Positions 42,912 through 52,077 of a stretch of 64,000 nucleotides of DNA are shown one piece after another; the first letter of the stretch is position 1; the number at the start of each line of letters is the position of its first letter. A program made the position numbers and the translations under genes. This DNA comes from Marivita geojedonensis (GTDB lineage Bacteria; Pseudomonadota; Alphaproteobacteria; Rhodobacterales; Rhodobacteraceae), in assembly GCF_002115805.1 (NCBI RefSeq), contig NZ_JFKC01000006.1, forward strand, positions 1-64,000. Reading direction: 5' to 3'. Under the pieces are notes generated by a model that had not been told where the DNA came from, did not search any database, and was given only the letters and a program-made list of their open reading frames with translations.

Positions 42912-44696
42912 CTAGAGCGGCCAGATCAGAGGGATCATGGCCGAGGCAAGGATCCCGACGCTCAGGTTAAGCGGCACGCCCACCTTGAGGAAGTCTGAAA
43001 ACGCGTACCCCCCGGGACCATAGACCAGCGTGTTCGTCTGGTAACCGATCGGTGTGGCAAAGGCACAGGAGGCCGCCACCATCACGGCAACCACCAACGG
43101 CCTTGGATCGAATCCCATGACCTGCGCGAGACCGATGGCAATGGGCGTCACCACGACCGCCACCGCATTGTTGCTGACCAGTTCGGTGAGAAGGCTGGTC
43201 AGCAGGTAGATCGCCCAGACAATCGCCCAGGGCGGCAGATTCATCAGGTAGGGGGCGAGTCCTTCGACGATCAGGGTGACGGCGCCCGAGGCCTCAAGCG
43301 CGGCCCCGATGGCGAGCATGGCAAAGATGAGCGCAAGGAGTTGTCCTTCGACAAAGGAAAACGCCTCGTCCGAATCCACGCATTTTGTCAGCAGCACCAC
43401 CGCCACGGCGATGATCGCCAGCGCGAGGATCGGGGCCACCCCGAAGGCGGCCAGCAGAACGAGGCCCGCGAGCGCCGCAATGGCGATGGGGGCATGGCTG
43501 CGCCGGTAGGCGCGGGCCGAGGGTTTGGCCACATCCACGAGGTTGAGTTCTTCCGCCATACGCTGGATGTCCTCGGGCGCGCCTTCGAGCAGCAGCGTGT
43601 CGCCCACGCGCACCACCAGATCATCGAGTTGTCGTCCGATATTCTGGTTCCGCCGGTGCACCGCCAGCGGATAGACGCCATAGCGGCGCCGCAGGCGCAT
43701 TGCGCCGAGACGTCGGCCCACCATCTTGCAAACCGGTGTGATCAGCACTTCGACCGTGGTGGTCTCCACCGCCGAGACCTGATCGACGCGGCGCAGTTCC
43801 TTGTTGCGTTGCAGGCTCAGGAGTTCGGTCATCTGCGTACGCAGCACCACACGGTCGCCCACCTGCAGGGTGACGCCCTCAAGGTTCCGCCGCAGCGAGG
43901 CATCGCCGCGGATCACGTCGATCAGGCGCACCCCGTCGCGTTTGAAAAGCTGCACGCCCTGCACCTCGCGGCCAATGAGGTTGCTGTCGGGCGGGATCAC
44001 CGCTTCGGTGAAGAACTTCATCTTTGACCGGTCCGACAGCATCGCGGCCATGCTGGTGCGTTCGGGCAGGAGGTAGCGGCCAAAGGCCCAGAGATAGAAC
44101 ATCCCCCACGCGATCAGCACCACTGCGAGTGGCGTGACCTCGAAGATGGAGAAGGGCTCGAGCCCCTGCGCGCGGGCGACACCATCGACCAGCAGGTTCG
44201 TCGAGGTGCCGATCAGGGTCAGTGTACCGCCGAGAATGGCGGCATAGCTGAGCGGGATCAGCAGCTTTGACGGGGCGAGGCCAAGGGTTTTCGCCAGTTG
44301 AACAAACAAAGGCAGCATGACGACAACGACAGGCGTGTTGTTCATGAAGGCCGACGCCACGATCACAACCCCCAGTATCCCCGCCATCGCGCGTTTCGGG
44401 CGTTTCTCCACTGCGGATTGTGCGGCGTTGGTGAAGGCCGCGAGCGCGCCGGTGCGGACCAGCGCGCCCATGACAAGAAACATCGCCGCAATGGTCCAGG
44501 GCGCAGGGTTCGACAGCACCGCCAGCGCATCGCCATAGGGCAGGACACCCGTTGCCAGAAGAAACGCCACCCCGCCGATGGCCACGACTTCGGTCGGATA
44601 GGTCTCGCGCACAAACAGCGCGAACATGACTGCCACTGTGGCAAGGGCCAGCAGAGCAGGCGCGTTCGGGGTCACTTGCATCAGCGCACTCAGCAC
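42912..44696 (-). CDS. SLC13 (DASS) family transporter with RCK_C domains
   Basis: A 594-aa inner-membrane transporter of the divalent anion:Na+ symporter type. N-terminal helices carry SAFMNNTPVVVVMLPL and ILGGTLTLIGTSTNLLVDG. The C-terminal half carries TELVSNNAVAVVVTPIAIG and CAFATPIGYQTNTLVYGPGG. Two cytosolic RCK_C (TrkA-C) domains lie between them at about 215-300 and 305-390. The substrate could be sulfate, dicarboxylate or citrate. The start is GTG 44696; ATG 44681 is an alternative. It is separated by 17 bp from the upstream EamA gene, likely the same operon. Confidence 0.9.
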   Translation of the reverse strand: MLSALMQVTPNAPALLALATVAVMFALFVRETYPTEVVAIGGVAFLLATGVLPYGDALAVLSNPAPWTIAAMFLVMGALVRTGALAAFTNAAQSAVEKRPKRAMAGILGVVIVASAFMNNTPVVVVMLPLFVQLAKTLGLAPSKLLIPLSYAAILGGTLTLIGTSTNLLVDGVARAQGLEPFSIFEVTPLAVVLIAWGMFYLWAFGRYLLPERTSMAAMLSDRSKMKFFTEAVIPPDSNLIGREVQGVQLFKRDGVRLIDVIRGDASLRRNLEGVTLQVGDRVVLRTQMTELLSLQRNKELRRVDQVSAVETTTVEVLITPVCKMVGRRLGAMRLRRRYGVYPLAVHRRNQNIGRQLDDLVVRVGDTLLLEGAPEDIQRMAEELNLVDVAKPSARAYRRSHAPIAIAALAGLVLLAAFGVAPILALAIIAVAVVLLTKCVDSDEAFSFVEGQLLALIFAMLAIGAALEASGAVTLIVEGLAPYLMNLPPWAIVWAIYLLTSLLTELVSNNAVAVVVTPIAIGLAQVMGFDPRPLVVAVMVAASCAFATPIGYQTNTLVYGPGGYAFSDFLKVGVPLNLSVGILASAMIPLIWPL

Positions 44697-44713
44697 GTCA
44701 CCACACCCTCATT

Positions 44714-45637
44714 TCAGATTTCTCCAGTCTGGCCGGGTTGGGCGGGCGGAACAAGAACAGCCTTGGGTCTTGGCTGCACAAGGGCCAGTCCCGCCAGCAT
44801 CACGGCCAGCGCTGCCCAGAAATACGACGAATAACTCTCGCCCAGAAACAGCATCGCCCAGGTCACACCGAAAAGCGTGACAAAGTAGCTGACCTGCACC
44901 GTAAAGACAGGCCCGGCGCGACCGACCAGCCAGACATCGGAGGTGTATGCGCCCGCATGGAGCAGCGCGGTCGCGACGATAGCGGCATCGGGCGCTCCCC
45001 AGGGACCGCGCGGGTCGATAAACTGCCCGGTCATCAGCGCCAATGGCAGCGTAATCACCGCGCCGACCAGCGTTGCGCCGCACAGCGTTTGCACGGGGTC
45101 CAGCCCGTCCAGACCCCAGCGCGCCACGACATTGCTTTCCAGTGCGTAAAAGAGCGAGGACACCAGAGCGACGAAGACCCAGATCACCGAGACCTCCGAA
45201 GGCAGTCCCGCATCCGGCAGGATCAGCAGGCAAATCCCGGCAAACCCAAGGCTCAGCCCGGCGAGACGCGTCCACCGGAACCTTTCCAATCCGAACAGCA
45301 GGGCAATGGGAAAAGCCAGCATCGGGATGGAACTGAGCAGGATCGAAAGGATACCTGCGGGAAGGTGGATCGCCGCTGAATAGGACGAGATGCCTGGCAG
45401 GACAGAGCCAATCAGAGCGAGCACCGTGTAAAGCGTGATGTCCCGCCGGGTGAATCGCATCCCCGTCCCGCGCAGCGCGCAGATCAGGCCGAGAAGGACC
45501 GCGCCGATGCACATCTGCCAGAACAGGATACCGAAATGCCGGTAGCCTTCGCTGACCGCTGTCTTGGCCAGAGGCTGCGTCGCCCCCCAGGCGGCCCCCG
45601 CGAGGATCAGAACGATCAGCGGCAGGGCGCGTGTCAT
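44714..45637 (-). CDS. EamA/DMT family transporter
   Basis: A 307-aa membrane exporter-type protein with ten predicted helices in two EamA repeats (about 5-135 and 150-285). Typical blocks are ILAGAAWGATQPLAKTAV near the start and FLGESYSSYFWAALAVMLAGLAL near the end. Its ATG overlaps the stop of the phosphoesterase gene by 4 nt. The SLC13 gene follows. Substrate unknown. Confidence 0.88.
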   Translation of the reverse strand: MTRALPLIVLILAGAAWGATQPLAKTAVSEGYRHFGILFWQMCIGAVLLGLICALRGTGMRFTRRDITLYTVLALIGSVLPGISSYSAAIHLPAGILSILLSSIPMLAFPIALLFGLERFRWTRLAGLSLGFAGICLLILPDAGLPSEVSVIWVFVALVSSLFYALESNVVARWGLDGLDPVQTLCGATLVGAVITLPLALMTGQFIDPRGPWGAPDAAIVATALLHAGAYTSDVWLVGRAGPVFTVQVSYFVTLFGVTWAMLFLGESYSSYFWAALAVMLAGLALVQPRPKAVLVPPAQPGQTGEI

Positions 45638-46446
45638 GGGGCGGCGGCCTGAAGGCGCCCGCCGTCACGGATCATGTGGATCGCGGTGGCCTTGCCGGTG
45701 CGGTCGTCAGTTTCCACCAATACGCCCGACAGCGTGGCCTCGCCCAGTGCGGGTTGGAACCGGCCCTTGCTCATGCCCGTCACAAAGCGGCGCATCGGTT
45801 CGGTCTTTTCCATGCCGATCACCGAATTGTAGTCGCCGCACATGCCCGCATCTGTCAGGTAGCCCGTCCCCCCCGGAAGGATCTGCGCATCCCCCGTAGG
45901 CACATGGGTGTGCGTGCCGACCACAAGGCTGGCGCGGCCATCGCAGAAATGGCCCATGCCCATCTTTTCCGATGTCGCCTCGCAATGCATGTCGACAAGG
46001 ATCATCTGCGCCTGCCCGCCCAGCGGGTGCGCACGAAGCACCGCGTCAACCGCCGAGAACGGATCGTCGAAGGCGCGTTTCATGAACACCTGTCCCAGCA
46101 CCTGCAACACAAGGATCTTGCGGCCCCGCGCATCGGTAAAAAGGCGATGGCCGCGACCGGGGGCGACTTTGGCAAAATTCAGCGGGCGCAGGATGCGGGG
46201 TTCGTTTTCGATATAGGACAGCATGTCCTTCTGATCGAAGGCGTGATCGCCCAGCGTCAGACAGTCGACCCCGGCGTTGAGCAGCGCCTGCGCATGTGGG
46301 CCGGACAAACCAACGCCGCTGGACGCGTTTTCGCCGTTCACCACGCAGAAATCGACCTTCAGTCGAGCTTTGAGGTCGCCCAGCCGCTCGGTGATCGCGG
46401 TGCGGCCCACGCGACCCATGATGTCGCCAAGAAAGAGTGTTCTCAT
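45634..46446 (-). CDS. YmdB-like (TIGR00282) metallophosphoesterase
   Basis: A 270-aa di-metal phosphoesterase of the YmdB/TIGR00282 family, whose studied members cleave 2',3'-cyclic nucleotides. Metal-site motifs are FLGDIMGRVGR, VNGENASSGVG, LTLGDHAFDQKD, DMHCEATSEK and VVGTHTHVPTGD. Length is typical. No signal peptide. It heads a minus-strand run with the EamA and SLC13 genes. Confidence 0.9.
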   Translation of the reverse strand: MRTLFLGDIMGRVGRTAITERLGDLKARLKVDFCVVNGENASSGVGLSGPHAQALLNAGVDCLTLGDHAFDQKDMLSYIENEPRILRPLNFAKVAPGRGHRLFTDARGRKILVLQVLGQVFMKRAFDDPFSAVDAVLRAHPLGGQAQMILVDMHCEATSEKMGMGHFCDGRASLVVGTHTHVPTGDAQILPGGTGYLTDAGMCGDYNSVIGMEKTEPMRRFVTGMSKGRFQPALGEATLSGVLVETDDRTGKATAIHMIRDGGRLQAAAP

Positions 46447-46505
46447 GCCCCGAGGATTAGAGCGGCAGGGGGGGAAAGCAAAGAGGCAAACCGGCGGCGG
46501 AGGAG

Positions 46506-46572
46506 AACGCGTTTCGAAACGCGTTGAAAAAGCCCATGCGCATGGGCTTTGAAGCGATTTCGAAATCGCTTC
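46506..46572. terminator. Three tandem perfect palindromes after xseA
   Basis: 46506-46525 is AACGCGTTTCGAAACGCGTT. 46529-46550 is a 22-bp palindrome with arms AAAGCCCATGC/GCATGGGCTTT. 46551-46572 is a 22-bp palindrome with arms GAAGCGATTTC/GAAATCGCTTC. The last ends 10 bp past the xseA stop on the minus strand. Two of three centre on TTCGAA. Confidence 0.7.
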
Positions 46573-46582
46573 CGCGCGTTGC

Positions 46583-48133
46583 CTAGAACAGCGATCCCTG
46601 TTCCGGCGGCTTTGGCTTTGCTTTTGTCGAGGGTTTCGCGACCGCCGCGCCGACGGTCATGCGCCCATCGGCAAATTCGATCTCCAAAGCCGTAGCCTTT
46701 TGCGCTGCGACCTGTGTCGTCACCACCGCGCCATCGCCCCGCACGACCGCATAGCCGCGCTTGAGCGTTTCCTTGTAACCCAGCGTTTCCCGAAGCCGGT
46801 CCAGTGCCGTAAGTCGGGACTGCCAATCTTTGACCTGCGCCTGACCAGCGCTCGACAGCCGCCGGGTCAGCGCCTCCAGCCGGTCGCGCTTGGACGCCAG
46901 ATCCCGTTCGATGGGTTTGACCGACAGCCGGTCGGCGCGGCGCGCCAGCGCCTCGCGTTTCGTCTCGACCACACGGGTGAGGCCGGGTGCCAGCCGGGTG
47001 GCGCTCTGGTCGAAACGCCGCCGCTGCTCGGCCAGGGCGCGGGACAGAAGCGATGGGCGCAGGGAAGCGGCCGCTTCGACGAGCCGTCCGCGCCGTAGGT
47101 CCACGGTGCGGGTCAAGGCGCGCGGCAGCCGGTCCGCCATCAGGTCGAGCCGCTGGGTCGGGCCGGACAAAAGCGCGTCCGGTCGGGGCAGGGCGCGGGC
47201 CAGATCGCGCAGGCGCTGGTCGCGGGTCTGCATCCGCTGCGACACGGCGCGGGTCATGCGCGCCTGTTGGTCGCCGACCCATCCCAGCAGCTCCAGCCGC
47301 ACGGGTACAGCGATCTCCGCAGCGGCTGTGGGCGTGGGCGCGCGTTGGTCGGATACGTAATCTATCAGGGTCGTGTCGGTCTCGTGCCCCACCGCTGAAA
47401 TGAGCGGGATCTCCGATGCGGCCGCCGCCCGCGCGACGATCTCTTCGTTGAACCCCCAAAGGTCTTCGATGCTTCCGCCCCCGCGCGCCACGATCAGCAG
47501 GTCGGGGCGGGGCAGGGCACCGCCGGGCGTCAGCGCGTTGAAACCCGTAATCGCGCGGGCCACCTCGGGCGCGCAGGCCGCCCCCTGAACGGCCACCGGC
47601 CAGATCAGAACCTTGCGCGGAAAACGGTCGCGCAGCCGGTGCAGGATATCCCGGATCACCGCCCCCGAAGGCGAGGTGATCACGCCAATGATGTCCGGCA
47701 GGTAGGGCAGTTCCTTCTTGCGTGCGGGATCGAACAACCCTTCGGCGGCCAGCGCCTTTTTGCGCTTTTCCAGCATCGCCATCAGCGCGCCTTCGCCGGC
47801 AACGGTCACTTCGTCGACGTTGAGGTTGTACTTGGACTGCCCGCCGAACGCCGTCATGCGCCCGGTCACGACCACCTCCAGACCTTCTTCGGGCACCACC
47901 GACAGGCTGGAGACCTGACCTTTCCACGTGGTACACGCCAACACGTTCCGGTCGTCCTTTACGTCGTAATAGAGGTGCCCCGACCGCGCGGTGAACACGC
48001 GGCCCACCTCGCCGCGCACACGGATGCGGCCGAACTGATCCTCCAGCGTCTTCTTCACGGCACCCGAGACTTCGGACACGGTGTATTCGGGCAGGTTCTG
48101 CCCCGGACGCGGATCGTCGATCAGATCGGACAT
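46583..48133 (-). CDS. xseA: Exodeoxyribonuclease VII large subunit
   Basis: A 516-aa subunit that degrades single-stranded DNA with XseB. An N-terminal OB-fold (about 10-110, EYTVSEVSGAVKKTLEDQFG) precedes the catalytic domain with GVITSPSGAVIRDILHRL, DLLIVARGGGSIEDLWGFNEE and SAVGHETDTTLIDYVSD. A long coiled coil follows, then a beta-strand tail (LKRGYAVVRGDG). The start is ATG 48133; the longer frame lacks homology. It diverges from purD across 73 bp. Confidence 0.95.
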   Translation of the reverse strand: MSDLIDDPRPGQNLPEYTVSEVSGAVKKTLEDQFGRIRVRGEVGRVFTARSGHLYYDVKDDRNVLACTTWKGQVSSLSVVPEEGLEVVVTGRMTAFGGQSKYNLNVDEVTVAGEGALMAMLEKRKKALAAEGLFDPARKKELPYLPDIIGVITSPSGAVIRDILHRLRDRFPRKVLIWPVAVQGAACAPEVARAITGFNALTPGGALPRPDLLIVARGGGSIEDLWGFNEEIVARAAAASEIPLISAVGHETDTTLIDYVSDQRAPTPTAAAEIAVPVRLELLGWVGDQQARMTRAVSQRMQTRDQRLRDLARALPRPDALLSGPTQRLDLMADRLPRALTRTVDLRRGRLVEAAASLRPSLLSRALAEQRRRFDQSATRLAPGLTRVVETKREALARRADRLSVKPIERDLASKRDRLEALTRRLSSAGQAQVKDWQSRLTALDRLRETLGYKETLKRGYAVVRGDGAVVTTQVAAQKATALEIEFADGRMTVGAAVAKPSTKAKPKPPEQGSLF

Positions 48134-48206
48134 TTGGCCTCGCTTGCGCTTCACTCGCCCTGACCCTAGAACGCGCGCAACCGAAGGTGAAGACGGAGCG
48201 TGCGCC

Positions 48207-49469
48207 ATGAACATTCTCATCCTTGGAAGTGGCGGGCGCGAACATGCGCTGGCATGGGCCGTGATGCAGAACCCCAAATGCGACCGGCTGATCGTGGCTC
48301 CTGGCAATGCCGGGATCGCGATGATCGCGGACTGCGCCGCCCTGGACATCGAAGACGGCGGCGCGGTGGTTACTTTCGCTGAAGAGAACAGCATCGATTT
48401 CGTGATCGTCGGCCCCGAAGCGCCTCTGGCGGCGGGTGTTGCGGATCGCTTGCGCGACGCGGGTCTCTTGGTCTTCGGCCCGTCTGCCGAAGCGGCGCGG
48501 CTCGAAGCCTCCAAGAGCTTCACCAAGGAGATCTGCGATGCGGCCAACGCACCGACTGCGGCCTATAGTCATTTCACGGATGCCGACGCGGCCAAAGCCT
48601 ATGTCCGCGCACAGGGCGCGCCGATCGTGGTCAAGGCCGACGGTCTGGCTGCAGGCAAGGGCGTGATCATCGCGGAAACCGTGGCCGAGGCCGAAGCCGC
48701 CATCGACGATATGTTCGGTGGTGCCTTCGGCGGGGCCGGGGCTGAGGTGGTGATCGAGGAATTCATGCAGGGGGAAGAAGCGTCGTTCTTCGTGCTCTGC
48801 GACGGCACCGATGTGCTGCCCATCGGCACCGCGCAGGACCACAAGCGCGTGGGCGAGGGCGATACCGGTCTGAATACCGGCGGCATGGGGGCCTATTCCC
48901 CGGCACCGGTTCTGACCGACGAAATCGCGCAGAAGGCGCTCGACGAGATCATCAAGCCGACCATGGCCGAAATGGCGAAGCGCGGCGCGCCCTATCAGGG
49001 CGTGCTCTATGCCGGGCTGATGATCGAGAACGGCCAGCCCCGGCTGGTGGAATACAATGTCCGCTTCGGCGATCCGGAATGTCAGGTGCTGATGATGCGG
49101 CTGGGCGCGCAGGCGATGGACCTGCTGCACGCCTGTGCCGAAGGACGTCTAGGCGAGGCGCGGGTGAACTGGGCCGACGATCATGCGATGACCGTTGTGC
49201 TGGCAGCAAACGGGTATCCGGGCAGCTATGAGAAGGGCAGCGTCATCGGCGGGCTGAATGATCTGCCTGAGGACAGCTTCCACATGATGTTCCACGCTGG
49301 CACGACCGAGAAGGATGGCAAGATCACCGCAACGGGTGGCCGGGTCCTGAACGCCACCGCGCGTGGGGCCACGCTGCAGGAGGCGCGGGATCGGGCCTAT
49401 GGAATGGTCGATCAGGTCAACTGGCCCGAGGGCTTCTGCCGCCGCGATATCGGCTGGCGGGCGCTCTAA
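48207..49469 (+). CDS. purD: Phosphoribosylamine-glycine ligase
   Basis: A 420-aa ATP-grasp enzyme of purine synthesis that joins phosphoribosylamine and glycine. It begins MNILILGSGGREHALAW. Further motifs are VVKADGLAAGKGV, IEEFMQGEEASFFVLCDG, TGGMGAYSPAP and YNVRFGDPECQ. The start is ATG 48207 with GGAG upstream. Its stop codon directly abuts the argO-type start. Confidence 0.97.
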   Translation: MNILILGSGGREHALAWAVMQNPKCDRLIVAPGNAGIAMIADCAALDIEDGGAVVTFAEENSIDFVIVGPEAPLAAGVADRLRDAGLLVFGPSAEAARLEASKSFTKEICDAANAPTAAYSHFTDADAAKAYVRAQGAPIVVKADGLAAGKGVIIAETVAEAEAAIDDMFGGAFGGAGAEVVIEEFMQGEEASFFVLCDGTDVLPIGTAQDHKRVGEGDTGLNTGGMGAYSPAPVLTDEIAQKALDEIIKPTMAEMAKRGAPYQGVLYAGLMIENGQPRLVEYNVRFGDPECQVLMMRLGAQAMDLLHACAEGRLGEARVNWADDHAMTVVLAANGYPGSYEKGSVIGGLNDLPEDSFHMMFHAGTTEKDGKITATGGRVLNATARGATLQEARDRAYGMVDQVNWPEGFCRRDIGWRAL

Positions 49470-50063
49470 ATGACGGCGGCGTTAGCCGGCTTTGCGCTGG
49501 GCCTGTCTCTGATCCTCGCCATCGGAGCGCAGAACGCGTTTGTCCTGCGGCAGGGGTTGCTCAAATCCCACGTCTTTGCGGTCTGCCTGACCTGTGCGCT
49601 GTCTGACGCGATCCTGATTGCCGCCGGGGTTGCAGGTTTTGGTGCGCTGACGAAGGCCGTACCGGGGCTGGAGCTTGCGATGCGGCTGCTTGGGGCGGCC
49701 TTCCTGATCTGGTACGGCGCACGCACATTGCTCAGCGCATGGCGCGGTGGACAGGCGATGCAGGCGGGGCACGCGGCGGGGTCGCTCAGAACCGCGCTGC
49801 TGACCTGTCTCGCGCTGACATGGCTGAACCCGCATGTCTATCTCGATACGGTTGTGCTGCTGGGCGCGGTCGCCGCGCAATACACAGATCGCCTCAGCTT
49901 TGCGCTTGGTGCGATGACCGCCAGTTTCGTGTTCTTCTTTTCCTTGGGCTACGGTGCGCGGCTTCTTGCGCCGTTCTTTGCAAAACCCCGCGCGTGGCAG
50001 ATCCTTGATGTGATCATCGGCGTCGTGATGTGGGCCATCGCGGCAAAACTGCTGCTGATGTGA
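49470..50063 (+). CDS. LysE/ArgO family amino-acid exporter
   Basis: A 197-aa membrane protein with about six helices. The family signature is FALGLSLILAIGAQNAFVLRQGL, followed by LTCALSDAILIAAGVAG and LTWLNPHVYLDTVVLLGAV. This is the ArgO/LysE branch that exports basic amino acids. It begins at the base after the purD stop, so it is co-translated with purD. Confidence 0.92.
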   Translation: MTAALAGFALGLSLILAIGAQNAFVLRQGLLKSHVFAVCLTCALSDAILIAAGVAGFGALTKAVPGLELAMRLLGAAFLIWYGARTLLSAWRGGQAMQAGHAAGSLRTALLTCLALTWLNPHVYLDTVVLLGAVAAQYTDRLSFALGAMTASFVFFFSLGYGARLLAPFFAKPRAWQILDVIIGVVMWAIAAKLLLM

Positions 50064-50147
50064 TCGCACACGATCGACCGTCAGGGCGCGCGCGGTGTCG
50101 AATGAGAGCCTCTTGAACTTCCCGCATCCTTCCGTTCCAGTGCCGCC

Positions 50148-51065
50148 ATGAGCGCGTCCTCACCCACCGACAAGACCGGCAACCCTGTCAAAGGCATCTT
50201 CTGGATGGTGATGACTGGGCTGTGCTTCGTTGCGGTGACGGCGCTGGTGAAAACGCTGGGTGGACGCATCCCGGCAGCCGAGTCGGCCTTCCTGCGCTAC
50301 GTGATCGGTCTGGTTTTCCTGATCCCGGTCTGGCGGGAACTGATGGCGATCCGGCTGACCCGCCGGCAGAAGAACCTCTTTGCCCTGCGCGGGCTTGTTC
50401 ATTCGCTTGGTGTGATCCTGTGGTTTTTTGCCATGACCCGGATCCCGATCGCCGAGGTCACGGCGATGAACTATCTCAACCCGGTCTACGTGACGATCCT
50501 TGCGGTTTTTGTCCTCGGTGAAACGCTGGCGTTGCGCCGCGCGCAGGCAGTTGCTGCCGCTCTAGTCGGGGCACTGATCATACTGCGCCCCGGATTTCGG
50601 GAGCTCGACCTTGGCCATATCGCGATGCTGGGGACCGCGCTGTTCTTTGCGGGCAGCTACCTGATCGCCAAGATCGTATCCGGAGAGCTTCCCGCAAGCA
50701 TGGTGGTTGCGCTGTTGTCGATCACGGTCACGATCGGGCTGGCGCCTTTTGCGATTGCCGTCTGGGTCACGCCAAGCCTGGCCGATCTGGCCGTGCTCGC
50801 CGCAGTCGCGTGCTTCGCGACGGCCGGGCATTACACGATGACGCTGGCCTTTGCTGCGGCCCCCGTGACGGTGACCCAGCCGGTCACCTTTCTGCAACTG
50901 GTGTGGTCAGTTCTGCTGGGCATGGTGTTCTTTGGTGAGCCGGCGGACCCCTGGGTGATCCTGGGCGGTGGCGTAATTATGGCGTCCGTGATCTTCATCA
51001 CCTGGCGCGAGGCCCAGCTGCGCAGAGCGCATCGGACACCTTTGGTCAACGAAACAAAGGGTTAG
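50148..51065 (+). CDS. EamA/DMT family transporter
   Basis: A 305-aa membrane exporter-type protein; ten predicted helices in two EamA repeats (about 12-145 and 155-285). Typical blocks: RIPIAEVTAMNYLNPVYVTI and FAAAPVTVTQPVTFLQLVWS. It is the third EamA paralogue in the window. It lies 84 bp after the argO-type gene. Substrate unknown. Confidence 0.88.
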   Translation: MSASSPTDKTGNPVKGIFWMVMTGLCFVAVTALVKTLGGRIPAAESAFLRYVIGLVFLIPVWRELMAIRLTRRQKNLFALRGLVHSLGVILWFFAMTRIPIAEVTAMNYLNPVYVTILAVFVLGETLALRRAQAVAAALVGALIILRPGFRELDLGHIAMLGTALFFAGSYLIAKIVSGELPASMVVALLSITVTIGLAPFAIAVWVTPSLADLAVLAAVACFATAGHYTMTLAFAAAPVTVTQPVTFLQLVWSVLLGMVFFGEPADPWVILGGGVIMASVIFITWREAQLRRAHRTPLVNETKG

Positions 51066-51208
51066 GGCGCGGTTCTCAGCCTTCACCGGATGCCAATGAC
51101 TGCGCCAAGACCGCGATTGTTTCGCGTTCGGCAAAAAACCGGGATTTTTTCCAAAATTGGCCACAATCCGCACGGACAAACAGTGGGTAAATGTACGAGG
51201 AGACACCC

Positions 51209-51406
51209 ATGTTTGCAGAAACCTATTCGAGCCGGGATCTGGGCGAATTGCGCCATTTCCTTGTGTCCGAGCGCCAGAAGACCCTTTCGGATGCGGAATG
51301 GAAGTTCCGGATGCGGGGGTACGGCTTCCACGTCAAGCGCGTCGATGGCGGCGTGATGGTCGCGCGGATCCCCAAAAACGAGATCCTGGGCTGCGTCAAG
51401 ATGTGA
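51209..51406 (+). CDS. Hypothetical 65-aa protein
   Basis: A short charged, probably cytosolic protein from ATG 51209, preceded by GAGGAG (an ATG 6 codons earlier lies before this site). It starts MFAETYSSRDLGELRHFLVS and ends RIPKNEILGCVKM. One Cys, no membrane segment, no family recognised. The gene is monocistronic: it has its own 143-bp upstream gap and an intrinsic terminator. Confidence 0.65.
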   Translation: MFAETYSSRDLGELRHFLVSERQKTLSDAEWKFRMRGYGFHVKRVDGGVMVARIPKNEILGCVKM

Positions 51407-51411
51407 TCCTC

Positions 51412-51437
51412 AGGTCGCCCATCCTGGGCGGCCTTTT
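51412..51437 (+). terminator. Intrinsic terminator after the 65-aa gene
   Basis: AGGTCGCCC (51412-51420) pairs with GGGCGGCCT (51426-51434), with one G-T pair and loop ATCCT, followed by TTT. It starts 6 bp past the stop. Confidence 0.8.
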
Positions 51438-51489
51438 GTCCATCTGACCCCACTCGCCCAAGGCGTCGGGCCCTGCTATATCCGTCGCC

Positions 51490-51942
51490 ATGCTGAAATA
51501 CATCGACATCCCCCCGGTTTGGCTTGCGGCGGCTTTGGCGGTCGCCTGGTGGCAGAAGACCTACCATTCCCTTGGCCTGAGCTTTGGGCCCGTCTGGGCG
51601 GATCTGCTCGGCGGATTGCTTGTCGGTGGCGGCCTCGTTCTGATTGCTCTTGCCGCCTACGAGATGCGACGGCACCGCACCACGATCATTCCTCATCAAG
51701 ACCCTGCGGCGCTTGTGACCAGCGGTATCTTCAAACGGTCACGGAACCCGATCTATTTGGCTGATTCGCTGATCCTGGCCGGGATGATCCTTTACTGGGA
51801 TGCAGTGTTATCGCTCCCATTGATTCCGATCTTCGTCTGGTGGATCGAGAAACACTTCATAATTGCGGAAGAAAAGCGGTTGCGGCGAAATTTTCGTGCG
51901 AATTTTGCACGATATGAGAAACAAACGCGACGTTGGCTCTAG
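51490..51942 (+). CDS. Isoprenylcysteine/phospholipid methyltransferase-like membrane protein
   Basis: A 150-aa membrane protein with three to four helices. The ICMT-like motif region is VTSGIFKRSRNPIYLADSLILAG, and the C-terminal SAM-site block is EEKRLRRNFRANFARYEKQTRRWL. In bacteria such proteins probably methylate lipids or small molecules rather than prenylcysteine; the substrate is unknown. It lies between the terminator above and pntA. Confidence 0.85.
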   Translation: MLKYIDIPPVWLAAALAVAWWQKTYHSLGLSFGPVWADLLGGLLVGGGLVLIALAAYEMRRHRTTIIPHQDPAALVTSGIFKRSRNPIYLADSLILAGMILYWDAVLSLPLIPIFVWWIEKHFIIAEEKRLRRNFRANFARYEKQTRRWL

Positions 51943-52077
51943 CCGCCCGCGCCCATCTGCTCTAGATGAGCCTTTCGCGGTGGGGGTGCATTGTGTGCAT
52001 TAGGTCAGCATTGTAGACCCATCGCCGCAAACATGCCGCTACGGCACTTCGGAACGAAGCAAAGGGGGACGGCTCAG

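Noticed and set aside
46443-49130. 895-aa minus-strand ORF across xseA and purD
   Set aside because: It runs through two well-supported genes in other frames and is a composition artefact.
51943-52077. GCATT direct repeats upstream of pntA
   Set aside because: Three GCATT words in about 30 bp could be an operator, but there is no symmetry and the words are too short to support a claim.
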